From Actinoallomurus oryzae (GTDB lineage Bacteria > Actinomycetota > Actinomycetes > Streptosporangiales > Streptosporangiaceae): a stretch of DNA of 64,000 nt. The notes below the pieces were generated by a model. The model was given only the letters and a program-made list of their open reading frames with translations, made no database searches and was not told where the DNA came from. Shown one piece after another: positions 22,970 to 31,753 of the stretch (the stretch's first letter is position 1; each line of letters opens with the position of its first letter). The stretch spans positions 1-64,000 of the forward strand of contig NZ_BAABHF010000016.1 in assembly GCF_039541955.1 (NCBI RefSeq), in the 5' to 3' direction. Both the position numbers and the translations under genes were made by a program.

Positions 22970-24292
22970 ATGTGCGCCGCCTGCGGTATCCCCACCCACG
23001 TGCCCGAAGCCGGCACCGACCGAACGGCCGTCGTCCCCCCGCCCGGACCGGGCGACACGGCGGCGGCGCCGGTGCCGAGGTTCGCGGCTCTGCGCAACCG
23101 CGACTGCCGCCCGTACCTGTTCGGCGCCGCCCTGGCGATGATGGCCGACAACATCGAGCACGTCATCACGTACTGGGTGCTGTGGCAGAAGTTCCACTCC
23201 CCCGCGCTGACCGGTTTCGAGGTCATCAGCCACTGGGTGCCGTTCCTGCTGCTGTCGGTCCTGTTCGGCTCCTGGGCCGACCGGTACGACTGCCGCCGTC
23301 TCATCCAGGGCGCGCAGGCGCTGTTCATGTTCGTGTCCATCAGCTGGGGGGTGCTGTTCCTCACCGGGTCGCTGCGGGTGTGGGAGGCCTGCCTGCTCCT
23401 CGTGCTGCACGGGTGCGCGGGCTCGCTGTGGTCGCCCGCCGAACAGCTGATGCTGCACGACTTCGCCGGCCGCGCCGAGCTGCCCAGCGCGGTACGGCTC
23501 AACGCGACCTTCCGCAGCCTCGGCATCCTGTTCGGCCCGGTCGTCGGCTCGGCGCTGCTCCTCGGCCTCGGCCCGACCGCCGGCATCTTCGCCAACGTGG
23601 TGTTCTACCTGCCACTGACCCTGTTCCTGTTCCGCACCCGGTTCACCGGGCACACCCGGGATCAGGGAGTGGCCCGACCGCGTGTCGGCATCCTCGGCTC
23701 GATGCGTGTGCTGCGCGACGTCCGTTCCGACCACACCATGGTCAGCATGATCATCCTGGCCGGGCTCGGGTCGTTCTTCGTCGGCGCCTCGCTGCAGTCG
23801 GTGATGCCGATCTTCGCCCATGACCTCGGGACCGGCAGCGCCGGGACGGCGTACGGGGTCCTGCTGTTCGCCAGCGGCGCGGGAGGCGTCATCGGCGGCA
23901 TCCTGCTGGAGGTCACCGGCCGCATCCGGCCGACCGCCAGAGCCGCCGTCGTCAGCACCCTGGTCTACGGCGTGAGCAGCCTGCTCTTCGCCGTCACCAC
24001 CCACTACCCGCTCGCCGTCGTGCTGCTGGTGACCGGCGGAGTGGCCAACCTCGCGTCGATGTCGATCGGGCAGACCGTCGTGCAGCTGCGCGCCTCCGCC
24101 GCCGACCGCGGCCGGATCATCGGCCTGTACGGCATGTCCGCGAACGGGCTGCGGGCCGGGAGCGGCTTCACCGTCGGCCTCGCCGCCTCTGCCATCGGCG
24201 TGCACTGGTCGCTCGGCCTCAGCTCCGCCGCCCTGTGCGCTGGCACCCTGGCCGCGGGCGTGTACGCGCTGCGCCGGCGCACGGGCGGCTGA
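22970..24292 (+). CDS. MFS efflux transporter (DHA3/EntS-like)
   Basis: The 440-residue protein has the 12-helix layout of the major facilitator superfamily with the loop motif GSWADRYDCRRLI after the second helix. Overall resemblance is to the DHA3 group that includes the enterobactin exporter EntS. The first 35 residues are hydrophilic with CAACGIPTH, a short Cys pair of unknown meaning. RBS GAGGAA precedes the ATG at 22970. A divergent TetR gene probably regulates it. Since a catecholate siderophore locus lies 29 kb away without an exporter, a link is possible but unproven. Confidence 0.85.
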   Translation: MCAACGIPTHVPEAGTDRTAVVPPPGPGDTAAAPVPRFAALRNRDCRPYLFGAALAMMADNIEHVITYWVLWQKFHSPALTGFEVISHWVPFLLLSVLFGSWADRYDCRRLIQGAQALFMFVSISWGVLFLTGSLRVWEACLLLVLHGCAGSLWSPAEQLMLHDFAGRAELPSAVRLNATFRSLGILFGPVVGSALLLGLGPTAGIFANVVFYLPLTLFLFRTRFTGHTRDQGVARPRVGILGSMRVLRDVRSDHTMVSMIILAGLGSFFVGASLQSVMPIFAHDLGTGSAGTAYGVLLFASGAGGVIGGILLEVTGRIRPTARAAVVSTLVYGVSSLLFAVTTHYPLAVVLLVTGGVANLASMSIGQTVVQLRASAADRGRIIGLYGMSANGLRAGSGFTVGLAASAIGVHWSLGLSSAALCAGTLAAGVYALRRRTGG

Positions 24293-24296
24293 GCGT

Positions 24297-24314
24297 CCGC
24301 GGACACGTCCGCGG
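24297..24314 (+). terminator. Hairpin terminator after the MFS gene
   Basis: CCGCGGA (24297-24303) pairs perfectly with TCCGCGG (24308-24314) around CACG, five bases past the MFS stop codon. It lacks a T-run. Confidence 0.55.
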
Positions 24315-24338
24315 GTGTTCACCGGAGAGGTGTTCTCC

Positions 24339-25259
24339 TCACGCTCCCGGCCTCCCTTCATCCCCGCCAGGGCACGGTCCGTTGTCGGCGGCGACGAGCT
24401 CGGCGAACTCGGTGGCGAGCGGGCTCAGGACGTTCCACTGGCGGACGGCCCAGCCGACGGTGAGCGGGGTCAGGGCGGGGATGGGAACGGTACGGACCGG
24501 GCTGTCGGGCGGGGTGACGAGCCGGGGCAGGGCGGGCAGGATGGCGTGGCCGACGCCGAGCTCGGCGAGCAGCACCGCGGTGTCCCAGTCGGCCACGCCG
24601 ACCGGGGTGGGCGGCCCGGCCCCCAGCCGGATGAAGTCCTCCTCCAGGCGGCGCCGGGAGGCGGAGTTCTCCGGGTGAGCGATGTAGCGGATGGCCGCCA
24701 GGTCGGCGGGTTCCAGGGACTCCCGCGCGGCCAGCGGGTCGTCGGCGTGGACGGCCAGTACCCAGGGAAGGTCGACCACCGGCCGCTGCCTGATCTGGGG
24801 CAGCGGCCGGCCGAGGGTGACCCACGCCAGGTCGGCCCCTCCGCTGTGCAGCAGTTCGACGCATCGCCGCGTCGACTGGGCCGAATGGAACTCCAGGCTC
24901 ACGTGCGGGTACCGGCGGCGGAACGCGGAGATCGCGCCGGCCATGAAGTGGCGCACGGTGACCCCGCCCGTGGTGACGCTGACGGTGCCGCCGTGGCCGT
25001 CGCGGAGCTCGCCGAGCCGCCGGAGCGCGACGTCGAGGGCGCCGATGCCGCCGAGCGCCGCCTCGTACAGGATCCGTCCCGCCGGGGTCGCCGCCACACC
25101 GCGGGGCCTCCGTTCGATCAGGGCCACGCCGGTCTCCCGCTCGAGGCGTCTGACGTGCTGGCTCACCGCCGACTGGGTGCACGAATGGGCGCGGGCGACG
25201 GCGCTGAGATTGCCGGTCTCGTACACGGCGATGAACACCCGCAGGTCGTCGAGGGTCAC
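24339..25259 (-). CDS. LysR family transcriptional regulator
   Basis: The 306-residue protein has the LysR helix-turn-helix (LRVFIAVYETGNLSAVARAH, then CTQSAVSQHVRRLE, residues 6-40) and a periplasmic-binding-like effector domain (about 90-300). A single gene; the 224-bp space to the divergent 196-residue gene contains a large inverted repeat. Its target may be that divergent gene, as is common for LysR proteins. Confidence 0.9.
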   Translation of the reverse strand: MTLDDLRVFIAVYETGNLSAVARAHSCTQSAVSQHVRRLERETGVALIERRPRGVAATPAGRILYEAALGGIGALDVALRRLGELRDGHGGTVSVTTGGVTVRHFMAGAISAFRRRYPHVSLEFHSAQSTRRCVELLHSGGADLAWVTLGRPLPQIRQRPVVDLPWVLAVHADDPLAARESLEPADLAAIRYIAHPENSASRRRLEEDFIRLGAGPPTPVGVADWDTAVLLAELGVGHAILPALPRLVTPPDSPVRTVPIPALTPLTVGWAVRQWNVLSPLATEFAELVAADNGPCPGGDEGRPGA

Positions 25260-25375
25260 CGACCCAAGCTATCCCTTGGGTCATTCCCAGGAAAGCCAGG
25301 AATTGACTCGGAGCGTGCCCGGCTTCGAGGATGGCCGCAGCGGCCGGGCCCCAGGGCCCGTGACCGTGGCGGCAA

Positions 25376-25453
25376 CCCGCTCGTGGCGCCGCCCGGCGCC
25401 GTCCGGCGACCCCGGGGCGTACGGTCACCGGCGCCGGTGGCGCCACGAGCGGG
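25376..25453. repeat. Large perfect inverted repeat in an intergenic region
   Basis: CCCGCTCGTGGCGCC (25376-25390) is the exact reverse complement of GGCGCCACGAGCGGG (25439-25453). Inside, CCGGCGCC (25393-25400) pairs with GGCGCCGG (25430-25437), so the stem can be nearly continuous over 23 pairs. It sits about 30 bp upstream of the next start codon at 25484. It may act as an RNA structure or a protein site. Confidence 0.6.
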
Positions 25454-25483
25454 CGCCGACCGACCCGTCAGTGAGGACGCACC

Positions 25484-26074
25484 ATGCACGACCGCCCGAC
25501 CGGCCCCGCCGACGAGCCCGAACCGGACGCGACCGGGAAGGAGCCATGGCTCGCGACCGTGGTCGAGACGCTGGCCTCGCGCGGCGCGGCCGAGATCGCG
25601 CATCCGGGCGGCACCCTGCTCGCCCATCTGGAGCGTGTCCACGCGCTGCTCGCGGAGTGGGGCGCGCGGCCGGCGCTACGGCTCGCCGGGCTGTGCCACG
25701 CCTTCTACGGCACCGACGGCTTCGCCACCGCGCTGGGCGACCCGGACCGCCGGGACGAGCTGACCGCCCTCGTCGGCGAGGAGGCCGAACGACTCGTCCA
25801 CTTCTACGCCGGCTGCGACCGCCGCTTCTCCTACCCGGGTCTCGCCGACCCCGAGGGGGCGTTCCGGGACCGCTTCACGGGCGCCGTGCTGCGGCCACCG
25901 CTCCCCCTGCGGCGGGACTTCGCCGAGCTCACCGCCGCGAACGAACTGGACGTCATGCGGGCGAACCCCGGCCTTCGCGCCCGGTTCGGCGCCGAGCTCC
26001 TCGACCTGTTCACCTCGTGGCGGGCACTCCTCGGCGACCCCGCCTGGCAGGCCGTCCGGGCGACACTGGCCTGA
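25484..26074 (+). CDS. DUF6817-like conserved protein
   Basis: The 196-residue protein has a helical domain with HPGGTLLAHLERVHALLAEW and LRLAGLCHAFYGTDGF, which I recognise as the DUF6817 type. The conserved histidines (LAHLERVH, CHAFYG, VHFYAGCDR) suggest an HD-like metal site. No signal peptide or membrane helix. The start ATG at 25484 follows GTGAGGACGCACC. Function unknown; the divergent LysR gene may control it. Confidence 0.75.
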   Translation: MHDRPTGPADEPEPDATGKEPWLATVVETLASRGAAEIAHPGGTLLAHLERVHALLAEWGARPALRLAGLCHAFYGTDGFATALGDPDRRDELTALVGEEAERLVHFYAGCDRRFSYPGLADPEGAFRDRFTGAVLRPPLPLRRDFAELTAANELDVMRANPGLRARFGAELLDLFTSWRALLGDPAWQAVRATLA

Positions 26075-26099
26075 CCCGAGCGTGGCGCGCCACCGGTCG

Positions 26100-27599
26100 T
26101 CAGGTCGCCGGCGCCCGGGCGCCCGTCGCAGGCGCGCCGTCGCGGTGGACCGCCGGTGTCCGCGCGGCCGGGCCGGCCTGGGCCGGGACCGGCGCGGAGG
26201 CGACCGCGTGAAGCACGCGTGGCGCGAGCGCCGCCGCCTGGGCCCGGATCTCCGGGATCGCCGTGGTCTCGTACCGCAGGCCGCGCAGCGGCGGGCCGAG
26301 AGCGAAGATCCGCTCGTGCGGCCGGCCGGCGCCGTCGAGGACCGCGCCGGTCTCGTCGGCGTCCAGGCCGAGCCGCAGCGGATCGAAGCGTGCCAGCCCC
26401 GCGGCGACGAGGCCGCGCAGGAGCGGGTCGCCGCCGACGTCGGCGGCCGGACCCGTGCCGTTCACGAACCAGCCGACGCGCAGTTCGCGTTCGCCGCCGT
26501 CCTCCGCCAGCCGGACCGTCACCTCGTCCGGGCCGGGCGCGGCGGACAGCAGCCGCCCGCGCAGCAGCCGGAGACGGCCGGCGGCGCGGAATCCCTCGAT
26601 CCGGTCGGCCGTGGCGGGAGGGATGCGGTGCCGGTGGACCTCCCAGTAGCGGGCCACCAGCGTCAGGAAACGACGCCGGTCCTCGACGCTGAGACGCGCC
26701 CACAGCGACGGGACCCGGGGGCGCAGGGCGTCGACCACGCCGTGCCAGTCGCCGCCGGCCGCCGTGACCGCGGTGCGGACGGCGGCCAGGAGTCCGGACA
26801 GCCGTAGCTCACCCTCGGGGATGGGCGCCTCCACCGGAGGCGCCGGCGTACATCGGTGCCGCCGCGGCAGCAGGCCGTGTCGCGAGACCGCGTACACGAC
26901 CGTGTCCGGATGCGCGCCCAGCACGCTGATCGCCACGTCCACCATGGTCAGGCCGGTGCCCAGGATGAGAACCGGGGCTCCGTCGTGGAGGGGGGCGAGC
27001 GCGCCGGGCGCCCACGGATCGGCGATGTGACGGCGGCCGGGCGCCGTGGCCCGGCCCGCGGCGGGCGGGCGGTCGCCGGTGGCGAGCACGACGGCGTCGG
27101 CGTCGATCCGGCCGCCGTTCGCCAGGTGCACGCGCACCGGACCGTACGGGTCCGGCCGGGTCAGCGCGGTGACGGTGCCGGTGAGCCGCGCGAGCCGCCC
27201 GCCCGGGAGCGCGCGGCCGGCCACGTCGTCGAGCAACTCCCGCAGATAGCGCCCGTACTCCCCTCGCGGGATGAACGCCGGCCCGGCGGACTCCGGCCCG
27301 GCCGGCTCCAGCCCGATGCGCCGGGTCCAGCGGCGCAGGTGGCCGGGGTCGTCCGCCAGGCCGCTCATCGCGGCGGCGCCGGCGTTCAGGAGGTGCCGGG
27401 GATCGGCGGTCGCGTACGCCTGACCCATGCCGTGCCGCCCGTCGCGGTCGATCAGCGCGACCCGAAGCGGCACGCCGGAGGTGGTCGCGCGGCGCAGCAG
27501 GTGCACGGCGGTCAGGGAGCCGCTCGCACCCCCGCCGACGATGGCGACCGCCGGCACGAGACCACGACCGGCGCCCGCCCGAGCTGGTGAAAGAGTCAC
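26100..27599 (-). CDS. FAD/NAD(P)-binding oxidoreductase
   Basis: The 499-residue protein starts with VAIVGGGASGSLTAVHLLRR, the NAD_binding_9/HtaA-like FAD-binding motif, and has a second dinucleotide site (PVLILGTGLTMVDVAISVLG, about residue 215). The spacing and the RHGLLPRRH motif resemble flavin-dependent hydroxylases or siderophore-type N-oxygenases, but the substrate is not evident. It is divergent from the catabolic operon. A perfect 7-bp-arm palindrome sits 11 bp upstream of the GTG start. No Shine-Dalgarno is visible. Confidence 0.8.
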   Translation of the reverse strand: MTLSPARAGAGRGLVPAVAIVGGGASGSLTAVHLLRRATTSGVPLRVALIDRDGRHGMGQAYATADPRHLLNAGAAAMSGLADDPGHLRRWTRRIGLEPAGPESAGPAFIPRGEYGRYLRELLDDVAGRALPGGRLARLTGTVTALTRPDPYGPVRVHLANGGRIDADAVVLATGDRPPAAGRATAPGRRHIADPWAPGALAPLHDGAPVLILGTGLTMVDVAISVLGAHPDTVVYAVSRHGLLPRRHRCTPAPPVEAPIPEGELRLSGLLAAVRTAVTAAGGDWHGVVDALRPRVPSLWARLSVEDRRRFLTLVARYWEVHRHRIPPATADRIEGFRAAGRLRLLRGRLLSAAPGPDEVTVRLAEDGGERELRVGWFVNGTGPAADVGGDPLLRGLVAAGLARFDPLRLGLDADETGAVLDGAGRPHERIFALGPPLRGLRYETTAIPEIRAQAAALAPRVLHAVASAPVPAQAGPAARTPAVHRDGAPATGARAPAT

Positions 27600-27609
27600 C
27601 GCAGCAGCT

Positions 27610-27628
27610 TAGTCGGTAATTCCGACTA
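27610..27628. promoter_or_regulatory. Perfect palindrome upstream of the FAD oxidoreductase gene
   Basis: TAGTCGG (27610-27616) and CCGACTA (27622-27628) flank TAATT. The site lies within the promoter area of the minus-strand gene starting at 27599. It is a likely operator for an unidentified dimeric regulator. Confidence 0.55.
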
Positions 27629-27665
27629 GGAATATAGGTAAATCCCTCGCGGCGGGAACCTGGCG

Positions 27666-27695
27666 TTGACTTGGAATGGCATGCGCTTGTATACA
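27666..27695 (+). promoter_or_regulatory. Sigma-70-type promoter of the catabolic operon
   Basis: TTGACT (27666-27671) and TATACA (27690-27695) are separated by 18 bp, close to consensus and unusual in such GC-rich DNA. The -10 region is contained in an inverted repeat at 27687-27706. Confidence 0.7.
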
Positions 27696-27706
27696 CAGGG
27701 ATACAA
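27687..27706. promoter_or_regulatory. Candidate GntR operator 1, overlapping the -10 box
   Basis: TTGTAT (27687-27692) and ATACAA (27701-27706) form perfect arms around eight bases, and TGTATACA (27688-27695) is itself a perfect 8-bp palindrome. Binding would block the promoter, consistent with a GntR repressor. A similar site lies directly upstream of the GntR gene at 34997. Confidence 0.6.
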
Positions 27707-27725
27707 CGGTGTGCGAGGAGACGAC

Positions 27726-28931
27726 ATGATCGATGGAAAGCTCTGGCGGGAGGCCTGCGCGGCGGACGAGCGCCTGGCCCTCGCCTCCGCCGCGGAGGTG
27801 TCCTTCACGGCCTGCGGGGTCGATTTCGTCTTCGGGGCGGGTTCCGGCGCGCCGGCCTTCGAGCTGCGGGCGCCCGAGGCCGCCTGGGGGCGTTTCTTCC
27901 AGCGCGTCCCGCCGCCCTGGTACCAGAGCTTCTTCGGCATGCTCATGCGCGTTCCCGGTACGGAGGTCCGCGGCGACGAGCTCGTCTTCGCCCAGCACGC
28001 GCACCTCGTACGCCGGGTGCTCGAGATCGGCCGGACGCTGGCGTCCGGCGAGCCGGAGCCGGCGGCCGGTCCGCTGCCGGAGGCGCACAACACCACCGGC
28101 GGCTACACGACCGTACGGCTGGGCGGCGTGCCGCACCGGATCTTCTACGAGGAGTCGGGCACGGGTCCGGACGTGCTCCTGCTGCACACCGCCGGCGCCG
28201 ACTCCCGCCAGTTCACGCACCTGATGAACGACGACCGGCTGCGCGCGAGCCGCCACATGGTCGCCTTCGACCTGCCGTGGCACGGCCGTTCGGCGCCGCC
28301 GCCCGGCGCGGCGCCGGGCTCGTACGCGCTCACCACGGACCGCTATGCCGAGACGGTCGTGGCGTTGGCGGACGCGCTGGGTCTGCACCGCCCGGTGGTG
28401 GTCGGCGCCTCGATGGCCGGAGAGATCTGCCTGGAGCTGGCGCTTCGTCACCCGGTGCGGTTCGGCGGGGTCGTCGCCTGCGAGGCCAGCGACAAGGTGA
28501 CCGGCCGCCAGGTGTCCTGGGCCCGCGACCCGCGCGTCGACCAGACGCTGTTCGTACCGGAATGGGTCGACGGACTGATGGCTCCGCACAGCCCCGCCGA
28601 GTACCGCGCGGAGGTCTGGTGGGGCTACAGCCAGGGCGGACACGGCACGTTCTTCGGCGACATCCACTTCTACAGTGGGGACTGGGACGCCACCGACCGC
28701 GTGGCCGGGATCGACACCGGCCGCTGCCCGGTCGTGATGCTGACCGGCGAGTACGACTACTCGTGCACGGCGGAGATGTCCCGTCGCACCGCGGAGAAGA
28801 TCCCCGGTGCCACGTTCACGGTGATGCCACGGCTCGCCCACTTCCCGCACGCCGAGAACCCTCCGCTGTTCGTCCCGCACCTGCTGGACGCCCTTTCCCT
28901 GATCGACGACCGCACGGAGCGACTCGTATGA
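27726..28931 (+). CDS. Alpha/beta hydrolase, first gene of the catabolic operon
   Basis: The 401-residue protein has a ~100-residue N-terminal extension followed by an alpha/beta-hydrolase domain (VLLLHTAGADSRQF, residues ~150 onward). The nucleophile elbow reads VGASMAGE, so the usual final Gly of GxSxG is Ala. Candidate triad members are Ser in GASMAG, an acidic residue in TGEYDY and His in AHFPHAENP. It probably hydrolyses an ester, lactone or C-C bond. The ATG at 27726 has GAGGAGAC upstream; the next gene overlaps its stop (ATGA). Confidence 0.85.
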   Translation: MIDGKLWREACAADERLALASAAEVSFTACGVDFVFGAGSGAPAFELRAPEAAWGRFFQRVPPPWYQSFFGMLMRVPGTEVRGDELVFAQHAHLVRRVLEIGRTLASGEPEPAAGPLPEAHNTTGGYTTVRLGGVPHRIFYEESGTGPDVLLLHTAGADSRQFTHLMNDDRLRASRHMVAFDLPWHGRSAPPPGAAPGSYALTTDRYAETVVALADALGLHRPVVVGASMAGEICLELALRHPVRFGGVVACEASDKVTGRQVSWARDPRVDQTLFVPEWVDGLMAPHSPAEYRAEVWWGYSQGGHGTFFGDIHFYSGDWDATDRVAGIDTGRCPVVMLTGEYDYSCTAEMSRRTAEKIPGATFTVMPRLAHFPHAENPPLFVPHLLDALSLIDDRTERLV

Positions 28932-30400
28932 ACCAGTTGATGCTCATCGGCGGGCAACGGGTGCCCGCGTCGGCCGGGCGGACCCTGCCCGCCACCGACC
29001 CGTTCCGGGGCACCGAGATCGCCCGCATTCCCGACGCCTCACCGGCGGACGTCGCCGACGCGGTGGCCGCCGCGCGCGCGGCCTTCGACGGCGGATGGTC
29101 CACCACGCCGGGCGTGCGCCGCGCGGAGCTCCTGCACCGCCTGGCCGACCTGCTGGTCGAGCGCGCCGGCGAGTTCGCCCGGCTGGAGACCAGCGACAAC
29201 GGCAAGCTGCTGCGCGAGACGAGCAACCAGGCGCGGTTCGCCGCCCGCAACTACCGGTTCTTCGCCGGCTACGCCGACAAGCTGTACGGCCGTACGATCC
29301 CGCTCGACTCGCCGGAGACGCTGGACTACACGACGGCCGAGCCGATCGGCGTCGCCGCGCTGATCACCGCGTGGAACTCCCCCATGCAGCTGCTGGCCAA
29401 CAAGCTCGCCCCGGCGCTGGCGGCGGGCAACTGCGTGGTGATCAAGCCCTCCGAGCACGCGTCGCTGACCACCCTGGCGATGGCGGACCTGGTCGAGGAG
29501 GCCGGCTTCCCGCCGGGCGTGGTCAACATCGTCACGGGCGGCGCCGAGGCGGGACAGGCCCTGTCCGGACATCCCGGGCTCGACCGGATCAGCTTCACCG
29601 GCAGCGTGCCGACCGGGCAGGCGATCGCGACGGCGGCGGCGAAGAACCTCGTGCCCGTGACGCTGGAGCTCGGCGGGAAGTCGCCCAACATCGTCTTCGC
29701 CGACGCCGATCTCGACCGCGCCGTGATCGGGGCGGTGGCCGGGATCTTCGCCGCGGGCGGGCAGACGTGCATCGCGGGCAGCCGGCTGCTCGTGCAGGAC
29801 TCCGTCTACGACAAGGTGGTCGCGGCGGTGGCCGAACGGGCCCGCGCGATCCGCCTCGGCGACCCGATGCTCGAGCCCACCCAGCTCGGCCCGGTCGCCA
29901 ACCGCCCGCAGTACGACCGGATCCGGCGGGCGATCACGGACGGCGCCGAGGGCGGCGCCGTGGCCCTCACCGGGCTGGAACCCCTGGCCGACCCGGAGCT
30001 GGGCGCCGGCCTGTTCGTCCGGCCGACCGTGTTCGCCGAGGTGGACAACGCCTCGGGGCTGGCACGTGAAGAGATCTTCGGTCCCGTGCTGAGCGCGATC
30101 CGCTTCAGCGACGAGGAGGAGGCCGTCGCCATCGCCAACGACAGCGAGTTCGGCCTCGCCTCCGGTGTGTGGACCAACGACCTGACCCGCGCACACCGGG
30201 TCGCCAAACGGATCGTCGCGGGCACCGTCTGGGTCAACACCTACCGGTCCAGCGCCGCGCAGGCTCCGTTCGGCGGCACCAAGAAGTCCGGCTACGGCCG
30301 GGAACGCGGCGCCGAGGCGCTGAGCGAGTACCTGACCACCAAGAACGTGATGATCGACCTTTCCGGGACCAGCGGAGACCCCTTCTCCATTCGCACCTGA
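28928..30400 (+). CDS. Aldehyde dehydrogenase
   Basis: The 490-residue NAD(P)-dependent enzyme shows the family's LELGGKSPNIVFADAD motif (general base Glu), GGQTCIAGSRLLVQ (catalytic Cys in GQTC) and EEIFGPVLSAIRF. It likely oxidises an aldehyde intermediate to the acid. Start at 28928 overlaps the hydrolase stop (ATGA), and the ORF is in the second position of the operon. Confidence 0.93.
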   Translation: MNQLMLIGGQRVPASAGRTLPATDPFRGTEIARIPDASPADVADAVAAARAAFDGGWSTTPGVRRAELLHRLADLLVERAGEFARLETSDNGKLLRETSNQARFAARNYRFFAGYADKLYGRTIPLDSPETLDYTTAEPIGVAALITAWNSPMQLLANKLAPALAAGNCVVIKPSEHASLTTLAMADLVEEAGFPPGVVNIVTGGAEAGQALSGHPGLDRISFTGSVPTGQAIATAAAKNLVPVTLELGGKSPNIVFADADLDRAVIGAVAGIFAAGGQTCIAGSRLLVQDSVYDKVVAAVAERARAIRLGDPMLEPTQLGPVANRPQYDRIRRAITDGAEGGAVALTGLEPLADPELGAGLFVRPTVFAEVDNASGLAREEIFGPVLSAIRFSDEEEAVAIANDSEFGLASGVWTNDLTRAHRVAKRIVAGTVWVNTYRSSAAQAPFGGTKKSGYGRERGAEALSEYLTTKNVMIDLSGTSGDPFSIRT

Positions 30401-30421
30401 GGCACCACGCCGGAGACGACC

Positions 30422-31753
30422 ATGACCGAAGCCGTCATCCCCACCGCGCCCCCACGCGAACGCATGTCCGCCGAGAGCAGGCGGAGCACCGTGGGCGCCT
30501 TCCTCGGCTACTTCGTCGACTTCTACGACATCTACCTGCCCACGATCGCGCTCGCGCCCGCACTGGCCTACTTCCAGCCCAAGGACCTCGGCACGGTCGC
30601 GAGCACGACGATCTACTACATCACCTTCGTCGTGACCCTGATCGGCCGGCCCGTCGGCGCGGCGATCTTCGGTCACCTGGCCGACTCGATCGGCCGGAAA
30701 CGCACCACCGTCGTCGCCATCGGCGGCTTCGGCGTCGTGACGCTGCTGATCGGCCTCCTGCCCGGGTACGGGTCCTGGGGATGGTTCGCGATCGTCGCGC
30801 TGATCCTGCTGCGGTTCGTCGACGGGGTGTTCCTCGGCGGGGAGTACACCGCCGCGGTGCCCCTGGCGATGGAGCGCGCGCCCCAGACCCGCCGTGCCGA
30901 GGTCTCGGCGCGGATCATGCTGGGCTATCCGTTCGCGTTCATCGCGATCAGTGCGCTGACCACGCTCATGCTGTTCGTCGCGCCGACCGCGTCCGGGGCG
31001 TACCTGAGCTGGGGCTGGCGCCTGCCGTTCTTCGTCGGCGCGCTGCTGTCGGTGGCGGTGCTGCTGTACTTCCGCCAGGTGGAGGACGACGAGCCCGCCG
31101 CGTCCGGGTCGCAGGAGTCGCCGCTGCGCGCGCTGCTGGCGAAAGGCCCGAACCGCCGCAGCCTCGCGCAGATCTTCCTGCTGATGACGGGCATGTGGCT
31201 GTCGCTGCAGACGGCGGTGTCGATGATGCCCGGCCTGTTGACGAAGGTGCTGAAGCTGCCGAGCACCGCGGTCACCGTCGGCACGATGACGATGTTCGCC
31301 GTGCTCGCGATCGTCTACCTCGGCGTGGGCCGGCTCGCCGAGCGGATCGGGCGACGGGCGGTGCTGGTCCTGTTCGCCGCCCTCACCGCCACCGTGGTGC
31401 CCGTCGTGTACGTCGTGATGATCGCGAACGCCGACCCGGACGGTGGAGCCGTCGGCACGCTCGTACTCGCCGGAGTGGTCGTCGTCATCGCGAACGCACC
31501 CTGGTGCATCCTCAGCGCCTACCTGCCGGAACGCTTCCCGCCCGAGGTCCGCGCGTCGGGCTTCGGCGTGGGCTACACCTTCGCCGTGCTGATCCCCTCC
31601 TGCTACAGCTTCTTCCTCCTCTGGCTGGACGCCCTGCTGCCCTACAAGTACACGCAGATCCCTCTCGTGGTGCTCGGCGGGCTGCTCGCGCTGGCCGGGG
31701 CGCTGATGGGACCGGAGACCCGGCACGCCGACCTGACGAGAGGAACCCGATGA
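30422..31753 (+). CDS. MFS metabolite:H+ symporter
   Basis: The 443-residue protein has twelve predicted helices and the metabolite:H+ symporter-type loop GHLADSIGRKRTTVV after helix 2, as in the ShiA/TcuC/KgtP group. The sequence DFYDIYLPTIALAPAL at the first helix is typical. It is likely to import the carboxylate or aromatic substrate of this operon. Its stop overlaps the next start (ATGA). Confidence 0.88.
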   Translation: MTEAVIPTAPPRERMSAESRRSTVGAFLGYFVDFYDIYLPTIALAPALAYFQPKDLGTVASTTIYYITFVVTLIGRPVGAAIFGHLADSIGRKRTTVVAIGGFGVVTLLIGLLPGYGSWGWFAIVALILLRFVDGVFLGGEYTAAVPLAMERAPQTRRAEVSARIMLGYPFAFIAISALTTLMLFVAPTASGAYLSWGWRLPFFVGALLSVAVLLYFRQVEDDEPAASGSQESPLRALLAKGPNRRSLAQIFLLMTGMWLSLQTAVSMMPGLLTKVLKLPSTAVTVGTMTMFAVLAIVYLGVGRLAERIGRRAVLVLFAALTATVVPVVYVVMIANADPDGGAVGTLVLAGVVVVIANAPWCILSAYLPERFPPEVRASGFGVGYTFAVLIPSCYSFFLLWLDALLPYKYTQIPLVVLGGLLALAGALMGPETRHADLTRGTR

